From Cristatella mucedo (lineage: Eukaryota > Bryozoa > Phylactolaemata > Cristatellidae), in contig WPIO01000038.1 of assembly GCA_009760855.2 (NCBI GenBank), positions 895,001-959,000 of the forward strand: 64,000 bases of DNA. The letters run 5' to 3'. Shown here piece after piece: positions 38,200 to 52,200 of this stretch; the first letter of the stretch is position 1, and every line of letters begins with the position of its first letter. The notes under the pieces are model-generated. The model saw nothing but the letters and a program-made list of their open reading frames with translations, was not told the DNA's origin and did no database searches. Made by a program: the position numbers and the translations under genes.

Positions 38200-39961
38200 A
38201 TTTAGCATTTCCGAGTAATACAATTAATGATTAAAATTCATTTCCTAAGCAGTGGCGTTACCGCTTGCCAGATGGACATGCCATTCCGTCGATTCTGAGA
38301 ATGCTCGTTGGCCGACATTTAGCAAGCACACGTTGGCAGGTACGTTCTTGTGTGCTTGAAGCAGCATTCTGTAATTCACGTCGAAGAAATGAGATGAATA
38401 CACCTCCAAACAATCAGCAGGAAGGCATGTTTTAGGGGCAAATGGCGGCAAATACAAACCAGTAGCTCGTGTCTGGAGACTGGTTGATGCCACGGTCGCT
38501 ACTCGCTGCCAAGGAGACACTAGCTGTACGGTGCTGGCATTATGGTAAGCATTGATATATTGATGTTAGTAACTAAAGATTATGGCTCAGATGGTAGCCC
38601 GTAAATTCCGCGATGCAGTGCAACAGATGTAGTAGTGATCTTCAGGTGGGTCAGTAGGGTGAATATTAGCTGAATACAAGCAGTCGGTAACTCAAAATTG
38701 TGGCTTGCCGAAGCTTTGGAACTCCAGAAGGATCTCAAACTAGTGAGTCATTCGACTTAAGGTTACCAGCTTGGACAGACTGCACGCCAATCGCAATAGC
38801 ATACCTCGAGCCAGATCCAGTGTCATTCCGCAAGCTAAACTGGACTAGCCGCTGTCCTGTAGGAATGTTCAGCTTGGCGTTCCATTTGCAGCAAGTCAGT
38901 TTTCCATGGCAGTCCGTAAGCCCGAAAGCGAGGATGACATGAGCCAGTCAACATGGCAATGCCACACGAAGCTAGAGCCAGCAACCGCTTGAGGCCAGTT
39001 GAGAACGGTACTCCCTATGCTTGCCCCAAAAACTGGCAAAAGTCGAATACGAACGAGTTGGACCGGCTGCATGGGCCTCGGACCTAAGAAGCGCACTATG
39101 CACGTCAAGTAGTCATAATGTGGCCTGTCGAGTAGATAGGCCACGTATCTGTCGGGCTGACTGTCAAGGGGTGTGTGTATGACGAGTGCAGATTTCGGGC
39201 GTGCTAAAGTGGCATTCTGAGCGCATGCCAGCGGTAAGCTTGAAGTTGCCGTAGCGTTTGAACTAGCTTCGGCGTTCCCCTTCCTCCGATCTCTGGCTTT
39301 TAGGCGAGGTCGAGCGCTACGCTGCGGGAATTGAACGAGCCATAGAAAATGGTCGTAACAAGCTGGATCAGTTGGCGTATACAACATCATTGCACACTGG
39401 CATTGCATCTGGTTTCTCCTTTGAAGGATATATGGAACAACGTAATGCCACATGTGTAAACCTACTGTCACACCATGCAGCCTAAGCGTCATCGTTCTGA
39501 GGACGCTCCCACCGATCGAAATTGCCGACCCAATTTACGCGAACTCGGCATTTTGCCGCATGCCCGAATGTGGTTATCTCTCGTGCGGATACATAGAACT
39601 CATGCCAATCGCCATGCAGTTCTCTCCTGTGACCTTCTCGGCTCGGAATTAGGTAGCTATTAATGCATCTAGCAGACTGCGACCAGTAAGGACATTGCAT
39701 CTGCGGTAGAGATGCTAAGGGGCAGGCAGGCACCGGAGCTGATCGGCAGTGGAGGCGCTTTTCTCGCGAAAATGCCCAGCAGCAGCAGCAGCAGAGCCTT
39801 CGAGACAAGCATGCACGCAGCAGCAGCAGCAGTCGAGCCAGGGCGCAGCGAATAGCGTCTGGCCGAGTCAGCGTAGTCGAACTTGGCTGCATGTTTCCAG
39901 AGAATAGAATATTGTGAAAATTAAGAGGTCCGTTAATAACCGAGTCTTCGCAGCTGGCCAA
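38200..39961 (-). other. Minus-strand open frames of unknown nature
   Basis: Frames of 198 codons (38896-39492), 159 codons (39482-39961) and 91 codons (38245-38520) lie head to tail on the minus strand in different phases. The 198-codon frame begins MTLRLHGVTVGLHMWHYVVP and has several Asn-x-Ser/Thr sites. No family is recognised and no coherent splicing could be shown, so this is only a candidate gene region. Confidence 0.2.
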
Positions 39962-40111
39962 GAGGGTTGACGCATTGAAATCCGAACAATGGTTTCAGGA
40001 TTAAGTCCATCGCGCCCAGATTAAGCAACCACCTCGGCGACAGTTGGCCAGCGAGCGAGTTTCGTCGTCGTCGGCACTCAGGGAGCGCGTCGCGTCGATA
40101 CCGACCGAAGT
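39962..40111 (+). promoter_or_regulatory. Probable 5' UTR/promoter of MYLIP-like gene
   Basis: GC/CpG-rich sequence directly upstream of the start codon. No TATA box noticed; assignment is positional. Confidence 0.35.
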
Positions 40112-40201
40112 ATGAGATACACGGTGATCAGCGCTGGAGAGGCACATCGAATGGTGATCCACGTGGAAGAAGACGACATAGGGGCGGATGTGATGCGAAA
40201 G
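40112..40201 (+). CDS. MYLIP: MYLIP-like exon 1 (start, FERM F1)
   Basis: ATG at 40112 begins MRYTVISAGEAHRMVIHVEE and ends GADVMRK before donor GTAGAT, phase 0. It corresponds to the first 30 residues of MYLIP and joins directly to VCQELGI. Confidence 0.8.
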
Positions 40202-43200
40202 GTAGATTGCTCACTGTGCGAATGCATTAGAGGATGCAATGCAAGCGCGAGCGTTTCCAGCATGCAGCTCGAGCTAGTGTGCCCCCAACTCGTTGCATTT
40301 CTCATACGCAGCTTTCGCTAGCTAGTTCTCGCCTCCTTATCACGCTAGTGTGCCCCCTTGAGCGAGCTAGTGTGCTACTGTCGCGAGCGGCAGCACCTGC
40401 TTGCATTAGTGTGTGCCCTACCAGCATTTCCAACATGTGGCAGCGCGCTTACTAGTGCCCGACGTCCTGTGCGCGGGACAAGTCCAGGCAAATTTTGCTG
40501 GTTCACTGTCTTGGGTATGCACAGCGTGCCGAAGCCGTGCCTACAGAAATGTCTGCTGCAAACCACACACGGTCGCATCGCGCTATGAGTGAGCGGCCAT
40601 CAGCAACAAAGTGTCGGCAGCTGCTTGGCTGTCGTCGAGAGCCACTTACGCCTCGCCTCGCTGGCTGCGAAGCAATGCCAGCCTTCGGCTTTCTTTGGCT
40701 GTGCTCGCTGGAAAGGACATCCGGTATGGTCGCACATGGCTGAGCAGCAGCGATGTTTGGCTGACATCATTGCGGCATTGCTTGACTAGAGATAACTTCA
40801 TCATCGAGGAGCGAGAGCGAGTAGCTCCACGAATCGTGCTTGGGCATGCTCGTGGGTGTGTCACCATCGCTACGTACGGTGCTCCGAGTTAACTTCTGCC
40901 GTAACACGACGAGACGCAGCAGTCAAGTCATAGACACACACTTCCGATCCTACTCCTGAAAGAAGATGACAGCAATGTAACGCTCCTAATCGCAGGGCAT
41001 CAGACCATCTTTCTTGCGATACAAAAATCGGTGGCTTCGTTATACTGACGGGCGATACCTCTCTAGACAGGCTATTTACTCCAGTCCCTAGAGCTTTCTA
41101 CATTGGGCTAGCTGTAGTTATCAAAACTTCTTTCAAGCACTAGGTAAGTGACCATTTTGACAGGCAGCAGTCGGTGTTTAGATTTTCTTTGGTCGACCTG
41201 AGCATTATTGGCATGACACTTGTTGAGCTGTAGCAGACACTTGATACTACGCGCTTGGGTGCCCACATGCACAAGAGCTGTGACTTGACTGCGATTTCAA
41301 GCTGTGCTCAGAAGCCCTGCGTTCTAATGCCCTCGAAGAACGAAATACCCTACACAAGTGGTTCGTGCTCCGCTGCAGCAGCGTGCGTGGCAGCAGGCGT
41401 TCGTTCTACTGTACGTCGGAGACCAATGTTTTACCTCGGCCACGAACTATGACAATGTCACACCACATTTTTTTCATGGCCCATTGGAATAGAGTTGTGA
41501 ACTTAGACCAATGGCTCACAAAGTCGCGTCGCAGCTTTTTGTTTCCACTGACGAACTTTCCATTGAACTTTGACAATTGGCACGCGACTCAGCGTGTAAA
41601 CAGAGCCAATACGGCCAATGAGCGTCCAAGATCATTTTCAAGGTTCCAAGAAACAAAATTGTGCTCCCATGTGAACCGCACGAGCGTTCTTTCCATACGC
41701 ACAGGCTTTGTTTGCACGGTAGATGAAATAAAATGAAGACATGACAGTGATTTTAACCTGCCAACCAAGGTTCCTTAACTCATGACAATAATCCCACTTC
41801 CATCAGTGGGGCAGCAGCTGATGAGAGCTTTATTTGAGCAGCAGACACTAGGAGCAGACTTCATTAAACTATTGATATGCTCTTTGGAAAAATTGTAAAT
41901 GCATCTGGTCATGAGCTTTACATTTTATATACTAACAGTTTCCCCGCGACATGAACGTACGCATCCGATTAAACTATGGCTATTAGAATTATTCACATTT
42001 TCCAGGAAGGCAGAAGAGCCTCCTGGGGGTAAGGTAGCCCAGTGGGTCTACTGACAATCGTAGGTATTTTGAGTTTAATTGACATAATACCGTGATCTGG
42101 TGATCTCTTTCTGTGGCAGAACATGGATTGCGATCGAAGCATCGACCGTTCCTCCCAATTTGTTTTTCTGTGAAGATAAGTCGAATCGACGCGTGACTGG
42201 AAGCATTCATACTCCATTAAGGCTTGCATTAAGGTGCTCAATTAAGGCAAGGGCTTTAGATTACTTTATCGCATCCCGTCGTATTATCGGGTGGTATTGT
42301 ATCTCATATCAGTATGATATCTCCTGTCAGTATTCTACGGCGTTACATTGATTTTTCTGTCAGTTCTCTTCTTTGGCTATCGTTCGCTGGGCTTTGCAGT
42401 AGGCAGGTAGTTTGATGAGTATAGTGCAACCTAGAGCGCATATGTATCCCGCTTACTCTCGCCAGCTTTACTTTCCCGAGCCCATATATGGGTTTGCAGC
42501 AGCATTGTAAAGGTACAGGTGTGTGCCGACTTAAGTCAAGAAAATCTGACAAGCAGCCTGCAGCTGTCAGCAGAAATGTGGATGCTTTCATACATGACTT
42601 TGACACTCCATAGTGCTTCAAAACAGGTACAGGGCACATTTTCGACAGGGCGGTGATAGCCCAGGAGGTGAGGTACTCGCTCTTCATGACTGGGGTTTGA
42701 ATCCTCCTGCAGTGGGCGATCCTCTATTGCCAACTGCAAGTGGTGGTGATGGACGTTAAGTGCTCTTCAGCCGCCATAAAAATGAGGCTGTTAAATCAGC
42801 AAGTTTTTTTTTATAAGTCGCATTTGTGTAGGAAACATTATGTGCTTGCGATGGAATGTAATGTGGAGTATCTCCGTCTATAGCTCCACAAAGCCACAAA
42901 GTCTAAGTGGGTGATACTCAGGAGAGTTTTCTATAGCACGCTGCACTGAAAGCGCCAGCGGCGATAGCCAACCGACTTCGCTTATGCTATATGCAGGTGT
43001 GCCAAGAGCTGGGCATTGAGGAGCAGGACTACTTCGGCCTGCAATTTCTCTGCGCCGGACATGAAACAGGAAAGACTTGGCTGAACATGCTGAAGCGAGT
43101 GACTCCGCAGGCTTGCTGGTGCTCATCCGAGCCGGGTACGCTGCTGCTGGCGCCCAAATACTACCTCAATCCGGTGCGATACCAGCGAAACGCCACCAGG

Positions 43201-46200
43201 TATGCTCCGCGTACAAGCATGGCGGCCGCCCAGCCCTGCGAGACCGCCAGCAACATTGGCTCGGAAGCATTTCGAGGCCGGACGGGAGTGCCAGACCCCT
43301 ACGATCTGGTCTTCACACGCTATGACGTTCGCCTTTCCGTTCGCATCCGCGCTGTTAAGCCGAATTATCGTGCCGCGTACGGAGTGGTTTGTCTTATTAG
43401 CGAGCTATTTAAGAAGAGGACGAGACAGAGTCTTCGACGTGCTGACAACCCCCGTCTAGTTAGCCGACTAAATGCTGACGCGGCTCAGTGTACTCGAATA
43501 TTCCATGGGATAGGTTACGGGGTGGCAGCTTGAGGACGCAGCCGCGTCGGAGCTCCGCTGAGGATAGGCTGTTTGCCGCCCACACGAGTGCGAGGCTCAC
43601 TGTCGAGGCGACAGAGCTCCTCCCTTAAAAGCGAAGGGCCATCTGTGTCCTCCTCCAGCAGTACAACTTATTGCCAAGTTTTTCCATAGCGCAAGCTTAC
43701 GACCGAGCAATCTTGGCCGATTGGACGCTTCCGAATGATTTTCCTCGCTAGACAGAAATTTCCGCTTGTGCGCGCGAGCTGAGCTTCGAGTTCGGTTTGG
43801 TCCAGCTGTTAAGGTGCTCGCCCGACCAAGGTCTGGCTGAGGTCGTGGCGCATGTGGAGTGCCCAAATAGAGATGAAGTTCTCTCAGAGCACTATCCAAG
43901 CGAAATTCTTTTGGGAATCATCATCGAAGAAAATGAGTCAGCATCTTTGGCTAACATTCTGGAGAGGCATTCCCCTATCTGACTCGCCGTACTTGACTTA
44001 AATTGCAATAGCTAATGAAAGAGGGTAGTCGGTGCAGCAAAGTGTCGACGGGAACAATCTTTCGAGAAGCATATGCTAGCAAACTGAAGATTTTTATTAA
44101 TAGGTTCGTCTGAGAGATGGCCAGAAAGTCGTCGGAACACGCTGCTAACCAGGGAGCTACTAAGCATGTTTCACCTTGAGTAGGTTTTATGCCGCTCTGT
44201 TCTTGTGCTTCACAAAATGTCCTGGCGAACTTCTTGCGCTAGCGCCACACACCGATCTCTGCACTAGTCGTCGACTAAGAGAACCAAACGACTAGAAACG
44301 AGCGACTAGAGGCGGAGGAGGGGGAGGGAGGGGTCAGGGCAGAGCATAGACCCTTGGGGGAGACCCAGACAACAGGAAACGAGTGATGCGACCGGGAGGA
44401 ACGAAGCGGAGGTCAGGGCAGGGCATAGACATCGAAGGGGGCAGGCTTTCCTTTCAAGACCACGGCTGCCGCCCGGCGATGCGGCAATCGTATCGCAGGC
44501 AACCGGATTCAATCCCTTTGCAGCAAATGTAAAGGGCCTAGAAAGAGATTGAATTCTATGAGGACGATTTATCAAGTGCATTATTATTATTATTATTCTT
44601 GCTGACTTCACTAGCTCACTACACTTCCGATCAGCACTGTGTCTACACCTTTGTCCTTTTATGATGGGTCGAATTGATTGCTGTTCCTGTAAGCTCAGAG
44701 TCTGTCAGGACAGACAAACTTAAGGCCATCTCAATGCTACTTCGCCTCGTTTTGAAGCTGTTAGTAGAAGTTCCCCACAAAATCTCCGCGAGCGTTTCCT
44801 AGTGAAAGGATACTCGAAATTCGCTCAAATAGCGCCAATCTACATTTCAATCGCCTATTTAGAACGTAACGAAGTCGGTGCCGGAAAGGACCTAAACTGC
44901 ACGGCTGCTCGATCGAGGTGGTCGTTGCATTTTCTGCGTTTGCATGCGTCGTCAAACGTGTTCTCTCGACGCCTCTTGGGCAGATGCCGCCGCCGCTCAG
45001 CGAGCATGCGCCGATCTTTCGAAGGCACTTGGTGTACGGCCACGCCCGCATCGACTACCGCCGCGGACGGCTGCGCAGCCAATCGGAAACGCTGTCGCTG
45101 CTCGCCGAGCTGGCTTCGCGATGGGCCGACGGCTCGGCCGACGACGTGAGCCTGAAGGCGCCGCTGGCCGCCGCTCTGCTGCGCCACTACGACGCCAGTG
45201 AGCGAGATCCCGACTTCGCCGCCTCTCGGCGCCACTTGCAGCCGCTCGAGTGCTGGCTAGTGTCGCCCAACGCTCGGAAAGTGGCTCCACTGTCGGCGCG
45301 CGAGCTGTGCGCCCTGCTCGTGCTCTGGCTCTTGGACGGCTACTCGAGCGACGAGCACGCCTCTCTCGCCGAGTACGACGACGGCGAGGCTCCAACGGCC
45401 GCGACCGTGGCCGTAGGACGGCAAGGCGTGCTCATCGACGTGGCCACTGCCGCCGAGCGAGGCCGCCAGTTTCCGTTTAGGTAAGCTGCACTTTCGCGTC
45501 GGCGTCGACTTGGCGCACGAGCTCGAGCATCCTTCGTGTCCTCGTAGCCCGTGTCATCCGTGTCCTCCTAGCGCGTCCTCTTTGTCCTCCTAGCCCGCAT
45601 CCTCCGTGTCCTCCTAGCCCTTGTCCTCCGTGTCCTCCTAGCTATCGCACGCGCTCGGGCATCCTCAGCGGCCGAGCTAGACTCGCTATGTGACGAGTTC
45701 CGAGACGAGCGGCGCACCGACGAAATGGCGCTGCTGAAATGACAGTTGAAATGACGGCGAGTCACGAGGCTGCTTTCAAATTCGGCAAGTGTATTTAGAG
45801 TGCCTAGAAGATGATTAAGTTCTCTGAGTGGGCTACAGAAACAATGATAATAATAACAAATTTATATAGCGCCCGCGGAATAATTGGATAACTTTCAAAG
45901 CACTTGACAGATGCTGTATTATTACTACGTACCTACACTTGCATGCTTACCCTGCGAAAGTGACCCATAACCATGTTTTGCTTGTTGTCATTGAACATGT
46001 TACCGCTAAACATAACATTCGATTGTGCTTCCTTTTCGGCAAATGTGAAGTGCTTAGAAAGAGATTGAGTTCTCTGAGGGCGCTATATCTAATCTATTGT
46101 TATTATTTTTAATAAGTGCACAGCTGTGGCGGCCGCCGCTGCTCTCCGAGTCGCATGACCGAAATGGCGAACGAGAAAGACTTGGGCCTCGGGTGGCCAT

Positions 46201-49200
46201 GGCCGCGGGTCTAGCTCGCAAGTGCAACGCTTTCGGTTATTCTGCCTTTTTTCTCTAGCGCTACGACATGCTCCATCTTTGACATCGAGCGCCATTCATG
46301 CGTTCGACAGACGGCTGACAGGATCCACAAAACCATGCTCAGCGGTAATTACCCTACGCACGAGAGTGACTGACAAAGATTACGGTCGCTAAATTGAGCC
46401 GCTTGGAGATTTTAAAGAGGATTCATTTAAAATTCGCATCCTCAGGGCCTGGCTGGGCGAGCACTCGAAGCAGCCGGCAGCGGCAGCTTCGGTCGGTCGG
46501 TGGGAACACGCCGTGGACGCATGCGGAGCGAAGCAGCAGCCGCTCCACAGGACAGAGTTCTCTGAGAGTGCATTATTATAATTGCTCGGCCATCTTATGC
46601 CTCTGCAATCCATGCCGGATACGCCCACGCTCTATGTCATTGCTCCTTGGGCCAATCATTGAGTGAGTTAATACGCATGGGAAGATTAAGGACGCATGCG
46701 GAGCGAAGCAGCAGCCGCTCCAGAGGACTGTGGTCCGCACGAGCAGGAGCTGCGAGCTCAGCCTCGCGGCCATTGAGTGCGGACTGTGGAGTTCGCCCCG
46801 CGAAGCCACCTACAGTATTTCCATGCTGACCCTATGCATGTCACCCCTAACCATGTTATGCTTGCTGACTACTTTGAGCATACTACCACTAACCATTCGG
46901 AAAAGCTTTCTTTGCTACAAATGTAAAGTGCCTTGAAAGAGATTAGGTTCTCTGGGAGTGCATTATTATAATTGCTCGGCCAATGTGCACTCGCTCATAG
47001 TAATGCCTATCCTGTGCTGTACCGTAGACTTGTGCAATGGCAGAAAGTCAGTCAAAGAGGTGCAGTGACGCTGACAGCTAGCTATGCGCGCAACTTCGTC
47101 GGCCGCTTTGTTGCAGCAAGGTGCTGTTCATCGACATGGCTTCTAAGCCAACTGTTCGCGGCTGCAAAGTTACTGTTAAGAACGTCACGACTGGGCGTCA
47201 TGGGCACTACGTCACCTTTGAGACGCCTTCCAAGGGAGCTGCCGAAGTGCTACAGCGATCCATCGTCGAGAGATTTATATTCTACAGGTCAGCGTGGCCG
47301 CACGGCGACACAATCGTGCCTCAGAAGCGAACTTTTCCGTACAGGAGTCCCGAATCTAGGCGCTATCAGAGGGGCCAAATTTGGGGCCCGAGATGGCCTC
47401 GAAAATCTTTATAGAGCTTGGTTTAGGAAAGCCGCCGGCAAAAATTTGGGGAAACCACCCTCATTCCAGCCGGTCCGTCGAGCGTGACACGTCTCGGCTG
47501 CAACGGACCGCCAGACCTGCGACGGGAAAGCACAGCATTGACCTCCGGCGATGCAATCAGCCCACCAGCAATGCAACAGTCGCTGCCTCATGGTCAGGAG
47601 AGTGAAAAGGCGTGAAAGAGTCCAGATATTGCTCTATTTCAATGTGACCACACTCTCGTCGGAACTCCAAAGCAAACTTTCGCGTCACTGCCAAAGATTT
47701 GCCACTGCAAATCCTAATTCAAACCTTGTCAGCAGGCCTGAGCTAATTTGCTGGGGCTAAGTTGGGGTATGTCTTAATATAGGAGTCTTTACAGCTGTCT
47801 TTGATAATTAGCTATGCAGTTTTCCAGATGGCATGCTCGGTTAAACTCGGCAGCTAGGCTTGTCTGTCGTGAGTATCGTGGTTGCCACATTACTCCACTT
47901 CTCGCCGACCTGCACTGGCTACCAGTCAAGCAACAGATTGACTGCAAGGTTTTGTCACTCACTTTTAGGTCACTTCATTCTATGGCTCCAGCCTATCTCT
48001 CAGATATACTCCCCCATCAGGCCAAGCATCGTACCACTTGCTTTTTGGAATCCAACAGTCTACAAATACCCCATACAAACCTCAAATCTTTTGGAGACCG
48101 TGCATTTAGTTCGTATGCTCCCAAAGCCTGAAACTCCCTCCCGACCTGCGTCAGAACATCCCCTGACCTGACCGTACTTAAAAAGAATTCAAAAACACAC
48201 CTATTTAGGACAGCATTTAGTGGGTCCCTGTGATTCGTCCTTGATGTGCTTATGCGTGCTGACACTTTGCATGCTGCCACTAACCACATTTGCATGCTGA
48301 CCCTGTGCTTGTCACCCCTATCCATGTTATTCATTTTGCATGTTTATCAAGCATGATTTTACTTACTATTCAATTGCATTTCCCTTTGCAGCAATTGTAA
48401 AGAGCCTAGAGAGAGATTACGTTCTCTGGGGGCGCTTTATCAAGTGCATTATTATTATTTTTATGAACTGGACGTTTTCGGAATTGAACCTGGGAAGCGT
48501 GTGCAACTGAACAAAATATCTTGCACAAGCTCGAAAAACCACACTATCGAAAAGTGGCAGTAGTCTTGTTTGCAAGTCCAGCTAATTGAGCGCATGTATC
48601 GTGGCTTCTAGTACGGAGAGTCTATCTTCATTTTGTAATGCAGCAGTGCAACGATGACTAAAATAAAACATTGAATATTTGAGGTAATACTAATAATAAT
48701 TAAATGATAAAAATAAAGTTGCATTTGTATTGCACCCCAATAAAAGTAATTTATTTATAGGTGCTTCGCATGGGCCCGAGAGGAGGCAACTGGGTAGTGA
48801 CAACTAAAGGAACGACTATTGTAGTGCGGATAAATACCTAAAGATGAGTCAAGTGCGCGAGACATATGCAGTAAGAAACGGGTGCTTTTAGTTTTTTCTT
48901 TACATGTCACAAAACCAAAGTATGTGACAGCAGGAAAATAGGCGGAATGCTTTAGGTACATAAGAATGGAGCGCACGGTTTTTGAGTGGCTTGAGGGTTA
49001 GGAGCGTAGCTAAACCAGCCAATTTGGAACAGGGAGCAGTGTGATGGGCGCCATGAGGAGTAGGCATTTCTGAAAGTAAGCGAAAGAAAGATAACGAAGT
49101 GCCTAACCGTGACTTGCGAGATCCTAAAGCAGTCGTTTACTGCTTGATGGGGAGCCATGCGGGTCAGAGAGAAATGGTGTGTTGACAGTGTCAGCACATT

Positions 49201-52200
49201 GGACGTCTTTCAACAGGAAAGAACTCATGCAGGCAGCGTTAATAAATAATGCGAAACAAAAGAATGGCTTTTTAAGACGAACCCACTAACCCTTTGATCA
49301 TGTTTCCTTTACAGCAAACTTAAAGTGCCTAGAGAGAGTTTGAGTTCTCTGAGGGTGAAATATCAAGTGTATTATTATTATTATTATTATTAAGAGATCT
49401 CATGAGCAGCCCAAAAAAATAACTCGCTCTCACGCTAGAAAGTACCACATACTTTACGTGTCAGCGGTTTTTGAGAATTTAGCAGACGAGAGTACGAAGC
49501 CTGAAGGAGAGGCAGCATGAGGCTTAACCGGATAAACGGTTGCCAATCGCAATTTATTTTTTGTTTTCGTTGCTGTATATTGGCGCACAGCATATGCCGT
49601 AAACCGGTAGTCTTCACAAGTACACAAATGAGGGAAATCTACTACCGTCGAGTTCTGGCCATTCTGTAACTAAACTTAATGCACTCGCTGTCAGATAGTT
49701 TTGGCTGATTCCCTCGAGGCATTCATTTAATTCTTGTGCTTTACTGGAAAGCTGCAGAATACATGCTCGCATTTACTGCGAGCTGCTTTATTGTTACGTG
49801 AAGTTTGAAGAAGAATAATCGATAGCTATAAACTTTTTATTAGGGCCACCTTGACTGCCAGAACAATTTTGACTTTGGCAGGTGCTTATATAGATTAATG
49901 GCTAGATTTTATTACTATTATATTGAATTATAATTCATATACAATTAATTAACGATTAATTATGATATAATTAATTAAGAATTAATATAATGGATATACT
50001 ATACTGATTAATAATTACTGCCTCATTTACATAGTGGCAAAAGAACCTGAACGGCTATCACCACCTCTTGCAATAGGCAACAAAGTATCGTCCATTGATG
50101 GACTCAAAACGATGACCTAGGTCGTGAAGGGTGAGCACATTACCACTGGGGTACGATCCAGTGACAGAACTAAACTAGAGAGTAGTAACTCGGTAGTAAC
50201 TCATAGTAAATCGGAAACACGTACATAGGGCCGAACTGCATCTTCGGAGATGAACGCGAAAATCTTCACCAAAAATTGTAAATCTTAACACAAGAGTTAT
50301 GCTCCTTAAAAGCAGTCACAATGTGCTCATCAAGACTATCATCTTTTAAAACCATCATTAATCTCCTCAGCATCAGTGCTATATAGGAAAATTCCAAAGA
50401 CGTGACCAATTTTAAGTATTATGCCCAGGGAAAATTTAACTAATTCAGCACGCAGCCCGATTGACTGAAACTTTGAGAGTGGATGACGTGCGACAGACCA
50501 GAATCATGTTCTAGTCAGAGCTCTAAGCAGCATCCGCCGACTCATCGTCCTACAGAGAGCCGTATATCACTCGATCGTCTCATTCCTTATCCATTATAAA
50601 ATGCGTTCCGTATTGGTATTGGTGGCACAAAAGTGGGTGCGGCTGTGTTCTTAAATACGATACGAAAGCCAATTTCCCGACGGATCCATCTTGTGAAGAG
50701 CGAAATGAGCTGGCTGTGGCTAATGAATATATCTGAGGTTCGATTCTTTCTCGCTATTATTCTTTGAAATGCAACAGCCAATCTGAAATAGTTAAGCATC
50801 TGAGCTACTTTCCCATCATCCAGATGTGACGGAATACTGCATTCTGGCGAGAAGTGATGTGACGTAGTGACTGTGCCGCTCACGACAGAACCGACCTAGC
50901 TGCTTAGTTTGGCACCAACCGTATGTGCCTGCTTGCACACGAACTTACTTGCTAGGTTAGAAGTTTCAATGTAGTCTGCCACAACTCACTACAGTGTCAT
51001 AGAAACGGCAGCACGTAGACCATGGGGAAATAACTTGAGTTCACTTGGTCTAGTGTTGCTCTCTTAAGAATTGGCCCAACGATAGCCTTTTGACGGGTGC
51101 AGGGACAAGATTTATAAAGCGCCGGAATAGAGGTTAAGTTCTGTAGGAGAGCAGTAATCAAAAGACGTAATACTAACACAGCCTGGCTAGAATCAGATAC
51201 TAAAACAACCAGCTAAACAGGTTCTTCAGGATTTAGGTCAGGCGAATGATTTGGCCAGTGTATTGCCGACAGTAGTTTGAGCGTGACGGGTCACGTGGGG
51301 CGTGACCTCCACGTTCGATGCTTCTAGTGTCTGCTGCCAGCTGGTCGATTTCGCTGAAAGCCGTGACGGGTTTCTCCAACAGGTGCATGTCTTTTCGTGA
51401 TTCCGCGACTCATGGATTTGGCAAACCCAGGAGAGGGCACCAGATAAATTTGCTCTGCTTCGGGGCGTCTTTCTTCGGACGGACTTTGGGCTGCCTTCGA
51501 CGGACGTCGGGCTGCCTCCGAAACGAGGACGACTGCGAAGACGACGACGAGGGTAAGTGGCAGTCATTGAGCAGCAGTCAGACGACGTCCGCGGGATCGC
51601 CGTCTGACATTGTCTACGCTAACAGGCGAGCACTGAGCGAATCAGTGTGCTCATGCGGCGCGGCATTGGTCCAGCAAAAGCTCGATTGCTATAAAGTGTC
51701 TGGCAGGAAGACTCCTACTTCAGAAAGAGTGGCTGCATGCAATCCCATTTGAGCGCACGCAAAATCTTTCGGGAATTCATACTTGCTAAAGATTTAGTTG
51801 CTGCTTTTTTCTTCTGCTTCACCGACGTTGTTAGCTGGCTAGTAAATAAGAATGCTACACACTGGCAAGATTTGAGGTCAGTGACGTCTCATTTCCGATA
51901 GTAAAAGAATGAGCACGGATGACGTCGGTTTTTGCAAACAAAATAGAATGCAAAAAATTCCTTTGTAAAGGGTCAATAAAGAACTTGGTTTCTTTTCAGG
52001 TGCATCACTTATTTTGTGAGGCACAAACGTATGACCTCAGTCATCGAATAAATTCAACTTAACCGTGGTCGACTCGAGAAACCTTAGCCACTAGGCCTAA
52101 CCAGGGCGGCATGGAAGGGCAGGCTTCGGTCTGGTGGCATAATTTTTACGAGTATCATTCTGATTCATGTCTCGTTTAAAATGTCGCTTGGGCGCCAAAG

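Noticed and set aside
43200-43533. Extension of the FERM exon frame beyond 43199
   Set aside because: A GTATGC donor ends the exon, and the homology to MYLIP continues only at 45025.
44918-45024. Upstream part of the frame containing MYLIP-like exon 3, including an acceptor-like CAG at 45000
   Set aside because: The acceptor at 45024 gives a gapless alignment to MYLIP; the longer version inserts eight residues.
44855-45395. Arg-rich minus-strand frames opposite MYLIP-like exon 3
   Set aside because: They are antisense shadows of a GC-rich coding exon.
51553-51752. Continuation of MYLIP-like exon 5 frame into a Ser/Cys-rich stretch
   Set aside because: The perfect GTAAGT at 51553 joins in phase to exon 6, whereas the longer form has only a weak donor and wrong phase. 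An alternative isoform cannot be excluded.
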